From NCBI GenBank assembly GCA_963210315.1, contig OY723240.1, forward strand, positions 2,666,001 through 2,730,000: 64,000 nt of DNA, written 5' to 3'. Each line of letters opens with the position of its first letter. The first letter of the stretch is position 1. Source of the DNA: Rhynchopus euleeides (Eukaryota > Euglenozoa > Diplonemea > Diplonemida > Diplonemidae). Shown piece by piece: positions 34,096-44,499 of the stretch. A program made the translations under genes and the position numbers. The notes beneath the pieces were generated by a model. The model made no database searches, was not told the origin of the DNA, and saw nothing but the letters and a program-made list of their open reading frames with translations.

Positions 34096-35217
34096 GCCAG
34101 AAGTGCCAACCTTCCGAGGCAACAATGCACTTGAACAACACAAATCGACAAAACCCTTCTATTTTTGTTGTTGCGTTGTGACGTTTCTGGACACAAAATT
34201 CCCCGTAGCTTTGTAACTGTATGGACTGTGTTGCACAACACTTTTGGTGCAGCTGCAGCAGGGCTTTCCGTTCAAGTGATCGAAGTGATTCAAGTGATTG
34301 AATCGCCAAGAATAAGTGGAGAATAAGTGGAGAATTACTCGAGCGGATGATGCCCCTGTTTTCTTTCGGGTGCGTGGATCGTCAACGTGTGCGGGTTTGC
34401 GGGTTTGCGGGCCATAAAGCGAAATGATCACGATTTTGCCGGGGTGCTGCCATGCCTGGCCACAATCACTCAAGCACGGGTCCAGGTTGTCCATCCTTCT
34501 GTGTCACGTGGTGTCGGTGTGGTGGTCAAAGTTGCTCCAGCAAATCTCTCTCAAGTGTCATCCAATCCTTTATGGCAAACCAGTTCAGAATCCTCACAGG
34601 TAACCTGTAAAAGGATCCGTGATGTGACTGGACAATCCATCTGCCATCTGCATGTACGGACATCAGGTATGAGAGCGTAGCGCTGCTCAGGGTTTTCCAA
34701 CGCTGAACAACATTGTATGTGGGAGTGCATGGGGTAGTCCCGAGGCCTTGCCACTCAAAGCAAGGCACTCGCCGACACAAAGTTTGATGTTTTCTTCGAT
34801 GGACCTTCTGGTCGTTCGAGCAGAGCCAATTTGGAAGCGCACAAGCGGAAAGTCCTGTCATCCTTCGCTCTTGAAACCCCCAAATTCCATCAGTTTGTCC
34901 CCGCCGATGCTATACTTTTTTTTGGCACATTTTCGTGTGGCAATCGTTCTTCTTCCTGAGGACATTTCACACGTCCCGACGCCTGTGGGGTGTTTCGCGG
35001 TTTGCGGGTTTGTTCCGTGACCACCAACCAATTGTTCATTGATTCCTTGGTACTGTCTACATTGCGTCAAACGCACCGTGCTCACGGAAGGCGTTCAGAA
35101 CTAAAAAGGTTGCAGTGGGAGCAATGTTTTGTTCACCTACACTCCACGCCCCAACGTGCAGGTGACCAGAAGGTTGCACAAACGAAAATATGGCCGGTTG
35201 CACAAACAAAACAAAGC
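34096..35217. other. Intergenic region, no gene seen
   Basis: Moderate GC and short ORFs only. It contains short tandem motifs: AGTGATTCAAGTGATTGAA and GAATAAGTGGA x2 near 34275-34330, GCGGGTTT repeats near 34392 and 34997, and GGTTGCACAAAC-type repeats near 35172-35205. No RNA gene was recognised. Confidence 0.55.
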
Positions 35218-35523
35218 CAGCCACTCAGGCACGTTACGGCACCGAGAATCCAGGTCATTTGTACAGTATAGATCATTGTGCATGTCTAAACCCCTCCCAA
35301 CGGTCCCCACACGCGGTTCGACGGGTCGGCGAGAGCACCTGCCCTCCGAGACCCGCCGGAGACACGCGCTTTAACTCCCTCCACCCCTTTCTTGTGTTTC
35401 TCCGAGCAGGTCCGACCTGTCTCCGACCCCTCTTCGGTCCCCTAGTCCCCACGCCCCTTAACGCCTCTACAGGCAGCCACACAGGTTGACGGACGGCGAC
35501 AGCGGGTTTTCGAGAGCACACAA
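35218..35523 (+). repeat. 306-bp dispersed repeat, copy 1 (SINE-like candidate)
   Basis: Nearly identical (one obvious C/T difference) to 38396-38701. It contains GCGGTTCGACGGG, which resembles a Pol III B box (GGTTCGANNC), and TTTCTTGTGTTTCTCCGAG. Flanks ACAAAGCC and ACAAGGCC could be an imperfect duplication. No coding potential. The two copies are direct repeats 3.2 kb apart but do not enclose an LTR-element gene set. Confidence 0.75.
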
Positions 35524-35581
35524 GGCCGACACCACCCTGCGAGGAGGGAGTGCCTCTCTGATTGACTCGCGACGCTCGCTC

Positions 35582-35892
35582 CAAGTCTTGCCCTTGTGTT
35601 TCGTGTTACCTTTGCTCACTTGCCAACAGACAGCGCCAGGGATGGAAGTGGGTGGTCTGGGTCTCGGAAGGGAGAGGTGTGTCTCAAGGCCTCGTCAAGT
35701 TGTGCATGGGTGGTTGGGTGGCGGATGGGAGAGTACAGGCCGTTGAGCCCAGCACGCGTGCATGAGAGAGAGAGGGATTTGAGGCCCCCCGCCCCCAGGT
35801 TCCCTGCCCACCTGGACGGACCCAAGTGCCTCACACCGGTTCTCTCCCCACCCGGTGGTCCACCTGACGGGCAAGTGGAAAAAAAAAAAAAA
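35582..35892 (+). mobile_element. Nonautonomous poly(A) retroelement, family B, 5' truncated
   Basis: 35582-35760 matches the second half of the element at 40775-41320 (CTTGTCCTTCTGCATTACCTT region and GGATGGAAG(T/A)GGG). The 3' module (GAGAGAGAGGGATTTGAGGC ... CACCTGACGGGCAA) matches 46575-46685 and 61220-61335. It ends in A14 at 35879-35892, then an A-rich tract. The absence of ORFs implies mobilisation in trans by a LINE. Confidence 0.75.
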
Positions 35893-35927
35893 CAAAACAA
35901 AACCTCCTCGGGGCGTCGGCCCCCCAA

Positions 35928-36992
35928 GTGCAGACCTCCCAGGGCAGCGGCTCCAACGCCTCTTCAACAGCCCTCCCTGGGGTGTCGGCGCTTCCGTCCG
36001 CCTCCCAACCGGCACCCGCAGGACAATCGACCCCGCGCGCTCAGACCTCCCAGGGCAGTGGCTCCAACGCCTCTTCAACAGCCCTCCCTGGGGTGTCGGC
36101 GCTTCCGTCCGCCTCCCAGCCGGCACCCGCAGGACAGTCGACCCCGCGCGCGCAGACCTCCCAGGGCAGTGGCTCCAACGCCTCTTCAACAGCCCTCCCT
36201 GGGACCCCTGTGCCGCTGTCGGCTGCCTCCCCGCAGACACCGGCAGGCAGGACAACACCCCGCGCGCGCGCCCAGGGCAGCGGCTCCCAAGCCTCTTCTA
36301 CAGCCCTCCCTGGGTCGTGCGGCAAGGCTGTGGGGAAGGAGGGTGTGGCCGCAGCGATGCTGGCGGCGGGTAAGGTGACGCGGGTAGAGACAGCCGGGGC
36401 GACGACACGCCGCAGCAGGAACGCGGTGTTGGGGGAGAAGCGGCGGGCGGCAGCGGATGGCGGATCGATGCAGGGTGGAGGCTCAAACGCGACCTCAACA
36501 GCCCCCCCTGGCATCAACGAGCCGCTGGCGTTCGACGACGACGACTACGTCGACAGCGATGACCTCGCCTGCAGCGGTGCCCCTGAGACCCAGGAGGAAG
36601 GCGCGCCGGTCGAGACGGTGGCAGCGACGGTGGGTCCGACGCGGGTGACGACGAGGCTGCTGGAGGAGCAGGCCCGCAAGGGTTGCGAGTGGGATGAGGG
36701 TGATAGGGTGGCTGTGGATGGTGTGTCTCCGTGTGGGTCGATGGGAGGTGCACGCATCCCTGCGACGGCGGCGGGGTGGAAGAGCCTCTTTCACCCCCTG
36801 CACGGCTCGCACCCGCTGACGCGGCAGGTGGCTGCGGTGGCGGTGAGGGAGTGGCACGCTGCGCGTGGGACGCAGAACGCGTGGAGCGTGCCGACGGCGA
36901 AGGCGGCGGCCCGAAGCCTTCGGGACACCGTCACGAAGATGTGGGAGTGTGACGGGGCGCGGAAGGGCGCGAAGGGGAAGACGAGGAGATGA
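35928..36992 (+). pseudogene. C-terminal remnant of a LINE ORF (third subfamily)
   Basis: The 354-codon open frame has no RT part. Its second half resembles the C-termini of the LINE ORFs at 45240-45890 and 50000-50490. All have an acidic AFDDD stretch, then RIPA-like and SMGG/TGG segments, GW(K/F/E)(S/E)LF, a 'HA-x-W' type helix and a basic end. The first part is Ser/Ala/Pro-rich, built from a 37-residue (111-bp) unit (QTSQGSGSNASSTALPG...) repeated about three and a half times, which is an expansion not seen in the other copies. A 5'-truncated LINE insertion starting just after the poly(A) at 35892 is likely. Its 3' UTR is broken by the inverted-repeat element at 37044. Confidence 0.65.
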
Positions 36993-37043
36993 AGCCCGTG
37001 AGGGCAGGTCATCATCCCCAGGAGGGCCGGCTCCTGACTCCGG

Positions 37044-38081
37044 CACGGTGGGATCTTGTAAATTTTACATGTATAACTACAAGTATATACATGTATTATA
37101 CATGTATAATACTTGCATGTCAACTATTATACATGTATAATACATGTATATGCCTGAAATATACATGTAAAATACATGTATATCAAGTAAAAATACATGT
37201 ATAATACTTGCATGTCAACTATTATACATGTATCTTTACTTGATATACATGTATTTTACATGTATATTTCATGCATTTACATGTATTTTACATGTATAAT
37301 ACTTGTCATGCAAGTATTATACATGTAAAATACTTGCATGACAAGTAAAATACTTGCATGCAAGTAAAATACATGTATTTTACTTGCATGCAAGTATTTT
37401 ACTTGTCATGCAAGTATTATACATGTATTTTACTTGTCATGCAAGTATTTTACATGTATAATACTTGCATGACAAGTATTATACATGTAAAATACATGTA
37501 AATGCCTGAAATATACATGTAAAATACATGTATATCAAGTAAAGATACATGTATAATAGTTGACATGCAAGTATTATACATGTATTTTTACTTGATATAC
37601 ATGTATTTTACATGTATATTTCAGGCATATACATGTATTATACATGTATAATAGTTGACATGCAAGTATTATACATGTATAATACATGTATATACCGTAT
37701 ACGTAAATATTTTGGAACGTAAATATTATGGAACGTAAATATTATGGAACGTAAATATTTTGGAACGCTGGTGGGTTGGCGTTCCAGATTTTTTTCGTTC
37801 CATAATATTTACAGGGCTTTCTGCGACTCGGGGACTTGGGCCAGGTGATCGGACGGCATACAGAGTCCCTGACGGGGCCTACTCGTGCACTTTTCGCGCG
37901 ATTCCTGAGGCAAGCCATCCTCACCACCGAGTCCCCAACTGGCCCTGTAAATATTTTGGAACGTAAATATTATGGAACGGACCAGGCAAAAATGGGCCCG
38001 TTCCATAATATTTACGTTCCATAATATTTACGTATACGGTACTTGTAGTTATACATGTAAAATTTACAAGATCCCACCGTG
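37044..38081. mobile_element. 1038-bp element with 42-bp perfect terminal inverted repeats
   Basis: Both ends are perfect inverted copies: CACGGTGGGATCTTGTAAAT... (37044-37085) and its complement (38040-38081). The interior from 37086 to 37700 is extremely AT-rich and made almost wholly of nested palindromic ACATGTAT, TACTTGCATG and TGACATGCAAGTA units. The right third is built from GGAACGTAAATATT repeats in both orientations. It has no ORF, so it is a MITE-like nonautonomous element or fold-back transposon. It lies in the 3' UTR of the LINE remnant; flanking bases are CCGG / GGCC and no clear TSD is seen. Confidence 0.82.
37812..37947. mobile_element. 136-bp nested element flanked by TA
   Basis: CAGGGCTTTCTGCGACTCGG at the left and CCGAGTCCCCAACTGGCCCTG at the right form an imperfect inverted repeat (outer six bases CAGGGC perfect). 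The dinucleotide TA occurs on both sides (37810-37811 and 37948-37949). GC content is much higher than the surrounding AT-rich element. A TA duplication with CAGGG ends fits a Tc1/mariner-superfamily MITE; the family assignment is inference. Confidence 0.6.
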
Positions 38082-38395
38082 GGCCACTATACCCCCCCCC
38101 CCCTCCCAGCAGAAATGTGTGCAGACAAGACACCAGGAGTGTGACCCCCTCAGTTAGGTGGTCGCGACCCCGAGAACAACAACAACACCCCCTCCCCTCC
38201 CCCTTGATCTTATCAGTCACTCCCACCCCCCCCCCCCTTTCCATCCGTCCCTCACTCTACCTATCCCCCCCCCCCCTTTCCTCAACACCCCCGCCCCTCC
38301 CTTGACGTTTGTGCATTCCACCATTCCATTACCCCTTACACTAGATTCCGCAACAACTGTCCGGATTGCCTCGACCGCCACTTAACCCAACAAAA
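38082..38395. other. C-rich noncoding segment, probable LINE 3' UTR remainder
   Basis: Continues the segment interrupted at 37043. It consists of several C10-C13 runs and CCCCTCCC motifs like those in the LINE 3' UTRs (46030, 50780, 50990). No gene is seen. Confidence 0.5.
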
Positions 38396-38701
38396 CAGCC
38401 ACTCAGGCACGTTACGGCACCGAGAATCCAGGTCATTTGTACAGTATAGATCATTGTGCATGTCTAAACCCCTCCCAACGGTCCCCACACGCGGTTCGAC
38501 GGGTCGGCGAGAGCACCTGCCCTCCGAGACCCGCCGGAGACACGCGCTTTAACTCCCTCCACCCCTTTCTTGTGTTTCTCCGAGCAGGTCCGACCTGTCT
38601 CTGACCCCTCTTCGGTCCCCTAGTCCCCACGCCCCTTAACGCCTCTACAGGCAGCCACACAGGTTGACGGACGGCGACAGCGGGTTTTCGAGAGCACACA
38701 A
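38396..38701 (+). repeat. 306-bp dispersed repeat, copy 2 (SINE-like candidate)
   Basis: Pairs with 35218-35523. It is followed by AAAAAAAACAAAAG and preceded by AACAAAA, so a short A-tail with a TSD AACAAAA is possible, supporting retroposition rather than simple duplication of the locus. Confidence 0.72.
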
Positions 38702-39018
38702 AAAAAACAAAAGAAACCCGGCAATCCTTTTTTCGGTTTGTATGGGGGGTCTTCGCTACGGGGGTGATCGTCAGTGCATTTTGGTGCTGTTGTATTGGCT
38801 GAAAACTGACGAAGATTGACGAAGGAGAACGACCGATGACTTCGTTCGAGAGAGGCGGGCGCAGAAGACGTCATTCTTGCATCTGCATTGTGGGCTCGCG
38901 GAGCGTGTGGCAGCGTGTGGCTCTTTCCAGTTGTCCCACTGCCCGAACGCCCCGTCCACTCGGCGCCCCGTGGAAACGCAAAACAGACAGAATGCGGTCA
39001 CAAAAAAAAACTCGTGGA
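38702..39018 (+). other. Left flank of the LINE; short open frame
   Basis: A frame starting ATG 38836 (MTSFERGGRRRRHSC...) runs into the LINE ORF, but the LINE itself begins at about 39019, so this N-terminus is host flank read by chance or a disrupted host ORF. Positions 39002-39018 (A9 + CTCGTGGA) are the left target-site copy. Confidence 0.5.
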
Positions 39019-40774
39019 GCGCGCGCGAGGAGCCCCATTTTGACGGCGCGCAACGCAGTGGAGCAGCCGTCGGAGAGCAGTGGAGAGGAGGACCTGACGG
39101 GGAAGCTGGTGGACGTCCCCACCGCCGGGAGGTGGTGCCCCATCGACTCCTGCAGTCGGTCACTGGTGCAGGGTGGGGCCCCCTTTGCATCGAAAAGCTA
39201 TCTGACGCCGCACATGGATGGGCACATGGCGGAGGGCTGCTTCGGGCCGCACGCCATGCAGGAGATACTGCGGCAAGCGGGACTCAGAACATGTGCGGTG
39301 TGCAGCAGAGTGATGTCGCTGCTGGCCTCACGCAGGAAGGCGGAGGAGGTGTGCGACAGGTGCCACCCGACGGTGCAGGAGGAGGAGATAGGGTCGCCGA
39401 GCAGCGCACAAGGCCGCTACGAGGGTCTGCCGTCCTGGGAGCAGATTGCGCAGGCGGATGTGCGGACGTGGGAGTCGGTCCCCAAGGAGCTGCAGGGCGA
39501 GTGGGCGGGGCTGTTCCGGGATGCGTGCAGGGAGGTGGCGACGACGCAGACGGACGGTTCCTGGCGAGTGCTGGCGATGCTACCTCTGTTGGTGCTCCGC
39601 AAGGAAAAAATGGGCAAGTCACGCAAAGCCCAGACGCTTCGACAGCGACGGATGATGCTGGGACGCTTGCGCCAGGGCGAGTTCGCCCAAGTGTGGGCGG
39701 CCGAGGCAGGGAAGAGGCAGCCGGCGGGCCCGTCACGGGCGTCGAGGGGTTCGCAGGACCCGACGGAGGAGCACCGCCGCTGGCAGGGACGGGTGCAGAA
39801 GCTGACGGCGCAGGGCCGGACTTCGGCAGCGGTGAAGGCGCTCACCCCGGAGGCGGTGGCGCCCAAAGACACCGACACGCTGAAGAAGCTGAAGGCGAAG
39901 CACCCGGTCGGCAAGGTTGCGCGGTGCAGCAAGCCGGACGCGACGCTCTGTGACGCCTTCTCGCCGCTCCAGGTGCTGCAGGGGGTGAAGGGATTCCCCA
40001 CGGGTTCTGCAGGCGGGGCTCTGGGCCTACGACCGGACCATCTGAAGGCGGCGGTGACGCACCCGACGGCGCGGGCCCTCCCGGCACTGACCCACCTCGT
40101 GAACGCCATGGCGCGGGGTGCGGCCCCGGCGTCTGTCCAGCCCTGGTTGGCGGGGGCAAACCTGACAGCGCTGAGGAAGTCGGAGAAGGAGGTACGGCCG
40201 ATCGCGTGTGGCGAATCGTTGAGACGGCTCGTGGCCAAGCTCCTCGCAGCGCGCCACCGGGACGAAGCGAAGGCTGTTCTCCTCCGCAGTGGGCAGGTTG
40301 GTGTGGCGGTGCGACAGGGAGCGGAGGCGGCGACGGCTGTGACGGCCAACTACGCGGCCAGGCGGCGGGGGCAAGACGCGTGCATCCTGAAAGTCGATTT
40401 CACCAACGCGTTTAATGCGGTGGATCGCTCAGCCTTCCTGAGAGAGGTGGAGCAGAAGTTTCCGGGGATGCTGCCGTGGGTCGCATGGTGCTACGCGAGC
40501 CCGTCGAAGCTGCAGTTCGGGAAGGAATGTGTGACGTCGTCGTGTGGTGTGCAGCAGGGTGACCCCCTCGGCCCACTGCTCTTCTCCCTCGCGATCGCCC
40601 CCGTGGCTGAGGAGGTGAAGCAGATCAAGGGGATACACGGGGCGGTGTGGTACCTCGATGACGGGGTGATCATGGGGAGCGGATACGCGGTCGGCCAGGC
40701 GTACCGGCTCATCGTCGAGCGGTGCAAGCACTTGGGTCTGCAGGTCCGTGAGGACAAGTGCGAGCTGGTGGACC

Positions 40775-41320
40775 CCTGTGAGCACCACAGCACCAGGGAA
40801 TAGGCATCCCAACTCACAGGACCCACCGCCGTCACTGCATGCCCCTCTGCCCCGCGTTTCGTTACCTTCTCTGCCAGGTCACGGGTCCCCCCTCCAGGTG
40901 CCCTCCCGCCTCATCCCTTTTTACCCCCGTCGTTGCCCGTTTTGGCGCCCCCGATAGGCGGACCCAGGGAGCCTCGTCAAAGTGCCATCCCTACAGGAGA
41001 TCGCCCTGGTTTTGGCCCCCATGAGCACCATGGCACCAGTAATCCAGGAAATTTGGCTCCCTGGATCCACCGTCACTGCTATTCTTGTCCTTCTGCATTA
41101 CCTTTCACGCTTATTTGCCTTCGGACTGGGTCATGGGATGGAAGAGGGCGGTCGGGGTCTGGGGAAGTGAGGATGTGTGTCAAGACCTTGTCTCGTTGTG
41201 CCTGGGAGGTTTGGTGGTGGATGGGATGAGACACAGGCCATTGTGCCCAGAGAGCGCATGAGAGAGAAAAAAAACCTCCACAGGTATTCAAGTGCCAAAA
41301 AAAAAAAAAAAAAAAAAAAA
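40775..41320 (+). mobile_element. Family-B nonautonomous retroelement, complete copy
   Basis: 546 bp including A24-25 (41297-41320), flanked by perfect 12-bp duplications AGCTGGTGGACC (40763-40774 and 41321-41332). It interrupts the LINE RT domain immediately after KCELVD. It begins CCTGTGAGCACCACAGCACC, has no ORF, and has homologues at 35582-35892 and, on the minus strand, 61364-61914. The 558-bp net gain keeps frame but brings a stop. Confidence 0.92.
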
Positions 41321-43648
41321 AGCTGGTGGACCTGAGCGGCAGGGGGACGGGGCATTCCGTGCAGGAGTGGGCTGGATGGGGACTGAAGGTGGTCGAGAAG
41401 CCGAAGAACTCGCCCATCCCGGGCATCAGGTGGATGCGGGACGGCAACTTCGAGCTGCTCGGAGCCCCGATAGGGGATGCGGCGTGGTGCGAGCAGTTCA
41501 TGTCGGAGCGGGTGGACCAGTTTGTGACCTCCCTGGACGCCCTCGACAAGCTGACTGACTCGCAGACCGCATTTGCCCTGCTGCGTGAGTGCCTGGGGTT
41601 CGCGCGCATGGTGTTCTTTATGCGTGCGATTGGTTTCAAAGGGGTGACGGGCTACCTCAAGAGGTACGACGCGCGCGTGCAGCGGAGCCTCGCGAAGCTT
41701 CTGGGCTACGACGACGACTGCCTCCCACAAGAAGCGATGTTGCAGGCGTCCCTCCCTGTTCGAATCGGAGGTCTGGGGATACGCAAATCGGCCGACCATT
41801 GGCATGCGGCGGCGCTGGCTTCGAGTGCGGGGACCGCAGCGCTGTGCCGACGGCTGGACCGAGACTTCGTGTGGGATCCTGGACCGAGGGCTGGACCGAG
41901 GGCTGGACCGACGGCTGGACCGAGACTTCGTGACGGGTTTGCGGGTTTGCGGGTTTGCTGGCGTCTGGACACCGAGGCACCTCCGGAGAGAGCCCCCGAG
42001 CAGCGCTCGCTCTCGCTGGGCATTCTGGAGAGGTGGTACAACGCGCTGATGGATGAGGCGGATGCGGTGACGCGGGCCCGGATGCAGTCTCTCCTGCTGC
42101 CAGGGTGCGGTGCGTGGCTGACGGGAAACCCGGCTCGCTGGGAGGCGATGCCCCCGCTGCCGTTCCAAGCAGTGCTCAGGTATCGCTTAGGCCTTCCGCT
42201 GTACGAATCGCTGGCGCGGTGTGAATGCTGCGGGAAGGATGGGGTGATGGACGCGCACGGTCTGCATGCCACCCTCTGCGAGAAGGGGGGTGGGGCCATC
42301 ACGCGCCACGAGGCGGTGGCGGATGCTTTGCTGCGAGCAGCGCGACAGGGTGGCTTGAGAGCCGAGCGGGAGACATTGGGTCTGCTGGAGGGAGACAGGA
42401 GACGCCCAGGGGATGTCACGTTGCAGCAGGGATTCCTGGATGGTCGAGTCACTGCCATAGATGTAGCGGTGGTGAACCCCCTGGCCCCGTCGTTTCTGCA
42501 GCTGGCAGCCAGGACGGTAGGCGGGGCAGCGGCGCGGCGGCAGACTACGAAGGTCTGGAAGTACCGCGAGGATGAGGCCGTGCGGACGGGCCGCCTTGCC
42601 TTCGAGCCATTTGTGGTCGAGCTTTTTGGGGGCTGGGGCCAGCGGGCACACTCCATCATGAACCGCCTCGTGTCATTGGGGGCAGCCAAGCTGGGGGTCG
42701 GGCGGGTGCAAGTGGCACAACAGACGGCCCGCAGCATGGGGTGGGCCTTCCAGAAGGCAGTGGGTGCGTCGCTCGAGTCGTGTGGGAGGCTGTGCACGGT
42801 GGCAGGGCAGGGGAGGCAGCGAGTGGAGCTGACGAAGACCCCGGTGATCGACCCCGAGACGTATGTGAAGTTCGGGGACCTGATGCCGGGGGTCGTCATG
42901 GAGGAAGTGCCCCCAGACGCGCCGGACGTTGACGAGGATGAGGGCAGCGAGGGGGACGACGCCCCCCCCAGTGACCCGACCCCGCAAGAGGAGCGGGTTT
43001 TCGACGCGAAGCTGGCGCAGTGGCGCAGGCGGTGCGATCCCGGCGGGTCCCGGACGGTGGGGCAGTGCGTGACGGGGTGCGCGGCCAGCCTCCCGGCGTG
43101 GTACCAGCTGAAGCAGCTGGGTGCAGTTTTACCTCGGGGCAAGGCGGGTGATGGTTTGAGTGCCATAATGGCTGGTCGAGGGGCGCCGTGCAGCCTCTCA
43201 CAGGCACGCAGACAGGCTGTGGCTTTGGTTCTGCATGCGCCGGCACTACGTCGAGAGGTGGACGACCCGACTGAGTGGAGCCGTCGGATGCTGGCCCCAC
43301 AGGAGGCAGATGGGTCAATGGCGGAGTGTGCGTGGGCGGACCTGGCGCTGCTGCGGGCGCTGGCGGTGGTGACGCGCAGCGAGATCCTGGTCATCCGTGA
43401 CTTTGGGGAGCCTGTGTTGTGCAGGCCGGCGCCGGGAGCGCAGGTGGGTGGGCGCTTCTCGTTGTGTGCGGTGGGCAAGGGCTTCGTGCGGGTCGACGTC
43501 GACATGGACCTGTCGCAGATGCCCGAGGGCCCCGAGGCAGAGCTGGGCACGCAGATGGACAGGGTGGTGGCAGGTGACAAAGGGGCGGAGTGCCACATCT
43601 GTGCGGTTGAGATCCCGCCGCGGGCACGCCACCTCCGATGCGGGCACT

Positions 43649-43762
43649 ACAGCAACTGTGTCGTTGGCTTCCGCCCTGCATGTCATCTCGACAAGCAGCA
43701 GACACCCCAAGAGCAGAGGTGGAGAGTAGCAGTCCCCCGGTTCGCCCCCGGGTACCAAAAAA
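43649..43762 (+). mobile_element. 114-bp truncated LINE 3'-tail insertion
   Basis: Identical in type to the last ~110 bases of the LINE 3' UTR at 51401-51517 (AGCAACTGTGTCGTTGGCTT ... GGTTCGCCCCCGGGTACC + A7). It is flanked by 11-bp duplications ATGCGGGCACT (43638-43648 and 43763-43773). It lies in the RING-like finger and shifts the downstream frame. The 11-bp TSD equals that of the full LINE at 52003-59168, so the same machinery is implied. Confidence 0.92.
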
Positions 43763-44486
43763 ATGCGGGCACTGCATGCGGGCCGCGTGTGAGGCGTGCG
43801 GGGGGTCGGGCCTACCCTGTGCGTGCCCCAAGATCCAGCTCGTGAAAGCGTCGGAAGCCGGCCGCTCGCAAGGCTGGGCAGCGCCGACGGGCGTGAAACA
43901 GGAGATGGAGGTGGACGCGGCGGAAGATCAGGCGGAAGCGGGTGAGACCTCGATTGGGGGGTGTGTGTATCTGGACGGGTGCGCACCTACTCCCCAGGGC
44001 ACACCGATGGCGACCGACGCAAACGCGGAGCCGGCCTCGGAGGAGGAGCGGCAGGCGCGGGAGGCGAGCAGGTGGCAGCTGGTGCAGGAGCTCGCAGGCA
44101 CGGAGCCAGTGGCGGCCTTCATCGCCCAGTGGCAGAGCGCCGCCCCCTCCGATGTGTCGCAGTGCCTGGGGGTCGAGGAGCTGGTGAGGTCCCTCCAGGG
44201 GCAGGTGCGATGGAAGGCGGCGTACACAGTGGGCGACTGCCTGTTCGACGCGGTCGTCGCCCAGCTACCCACTGGGCTCAAGGTGACAGCGGCCGAAGCG
44301 AGGACGCGGGCAGTGAAGGCGGTGATGCAGCACGCAGGGCTCCGCACAATGGTTGAGGGAGGGGAGCCGGAGGTGTGGGCACAGCAGATGAGCAGAAGAG
44401 GGGCAGGGCCAGGTCTGCAGTCGTGGGCTGACGAGCTGGTCCTCGGGGGGCTCGCACGGGCCCTCCGAATCACCATCCTCTCCTTC

Positions 44487-44499
44487 TTTTTTTTTTTTT
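44487..44499 (-). mobile_element. Bare poly(T) insertion flanked by 10-bp duplication
   Basis: T13 sits between two perfect CCTCTCCTTC copies (44477-44486 and 44500-44509). The intact LINE has no T run here: its INILAFRKQG aligns with ITILSFRRQG once the 23 extra bases are ignored. It is best explained as an extremely 5'-truncated retroposition of a poly(A) tail only, on the minus strand. Confidence 0.75.

Noticed and set aside
35218..38701. 306-bp direct repeats as LTRs of a retrovirus-like element
   Set aside because: No Gag-Pol, primer-binding site or TG...CA ends; the interior is a LINE remnant, a poly(A) element and inverted-repeat elements.
38836..39018. ATG at 38836 as the start of the LINE ORF
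   Set aside because: It lies outside the element as defined by the CTCGTGGA target-site duplication; the match to the other LINE copy begins after 39019.
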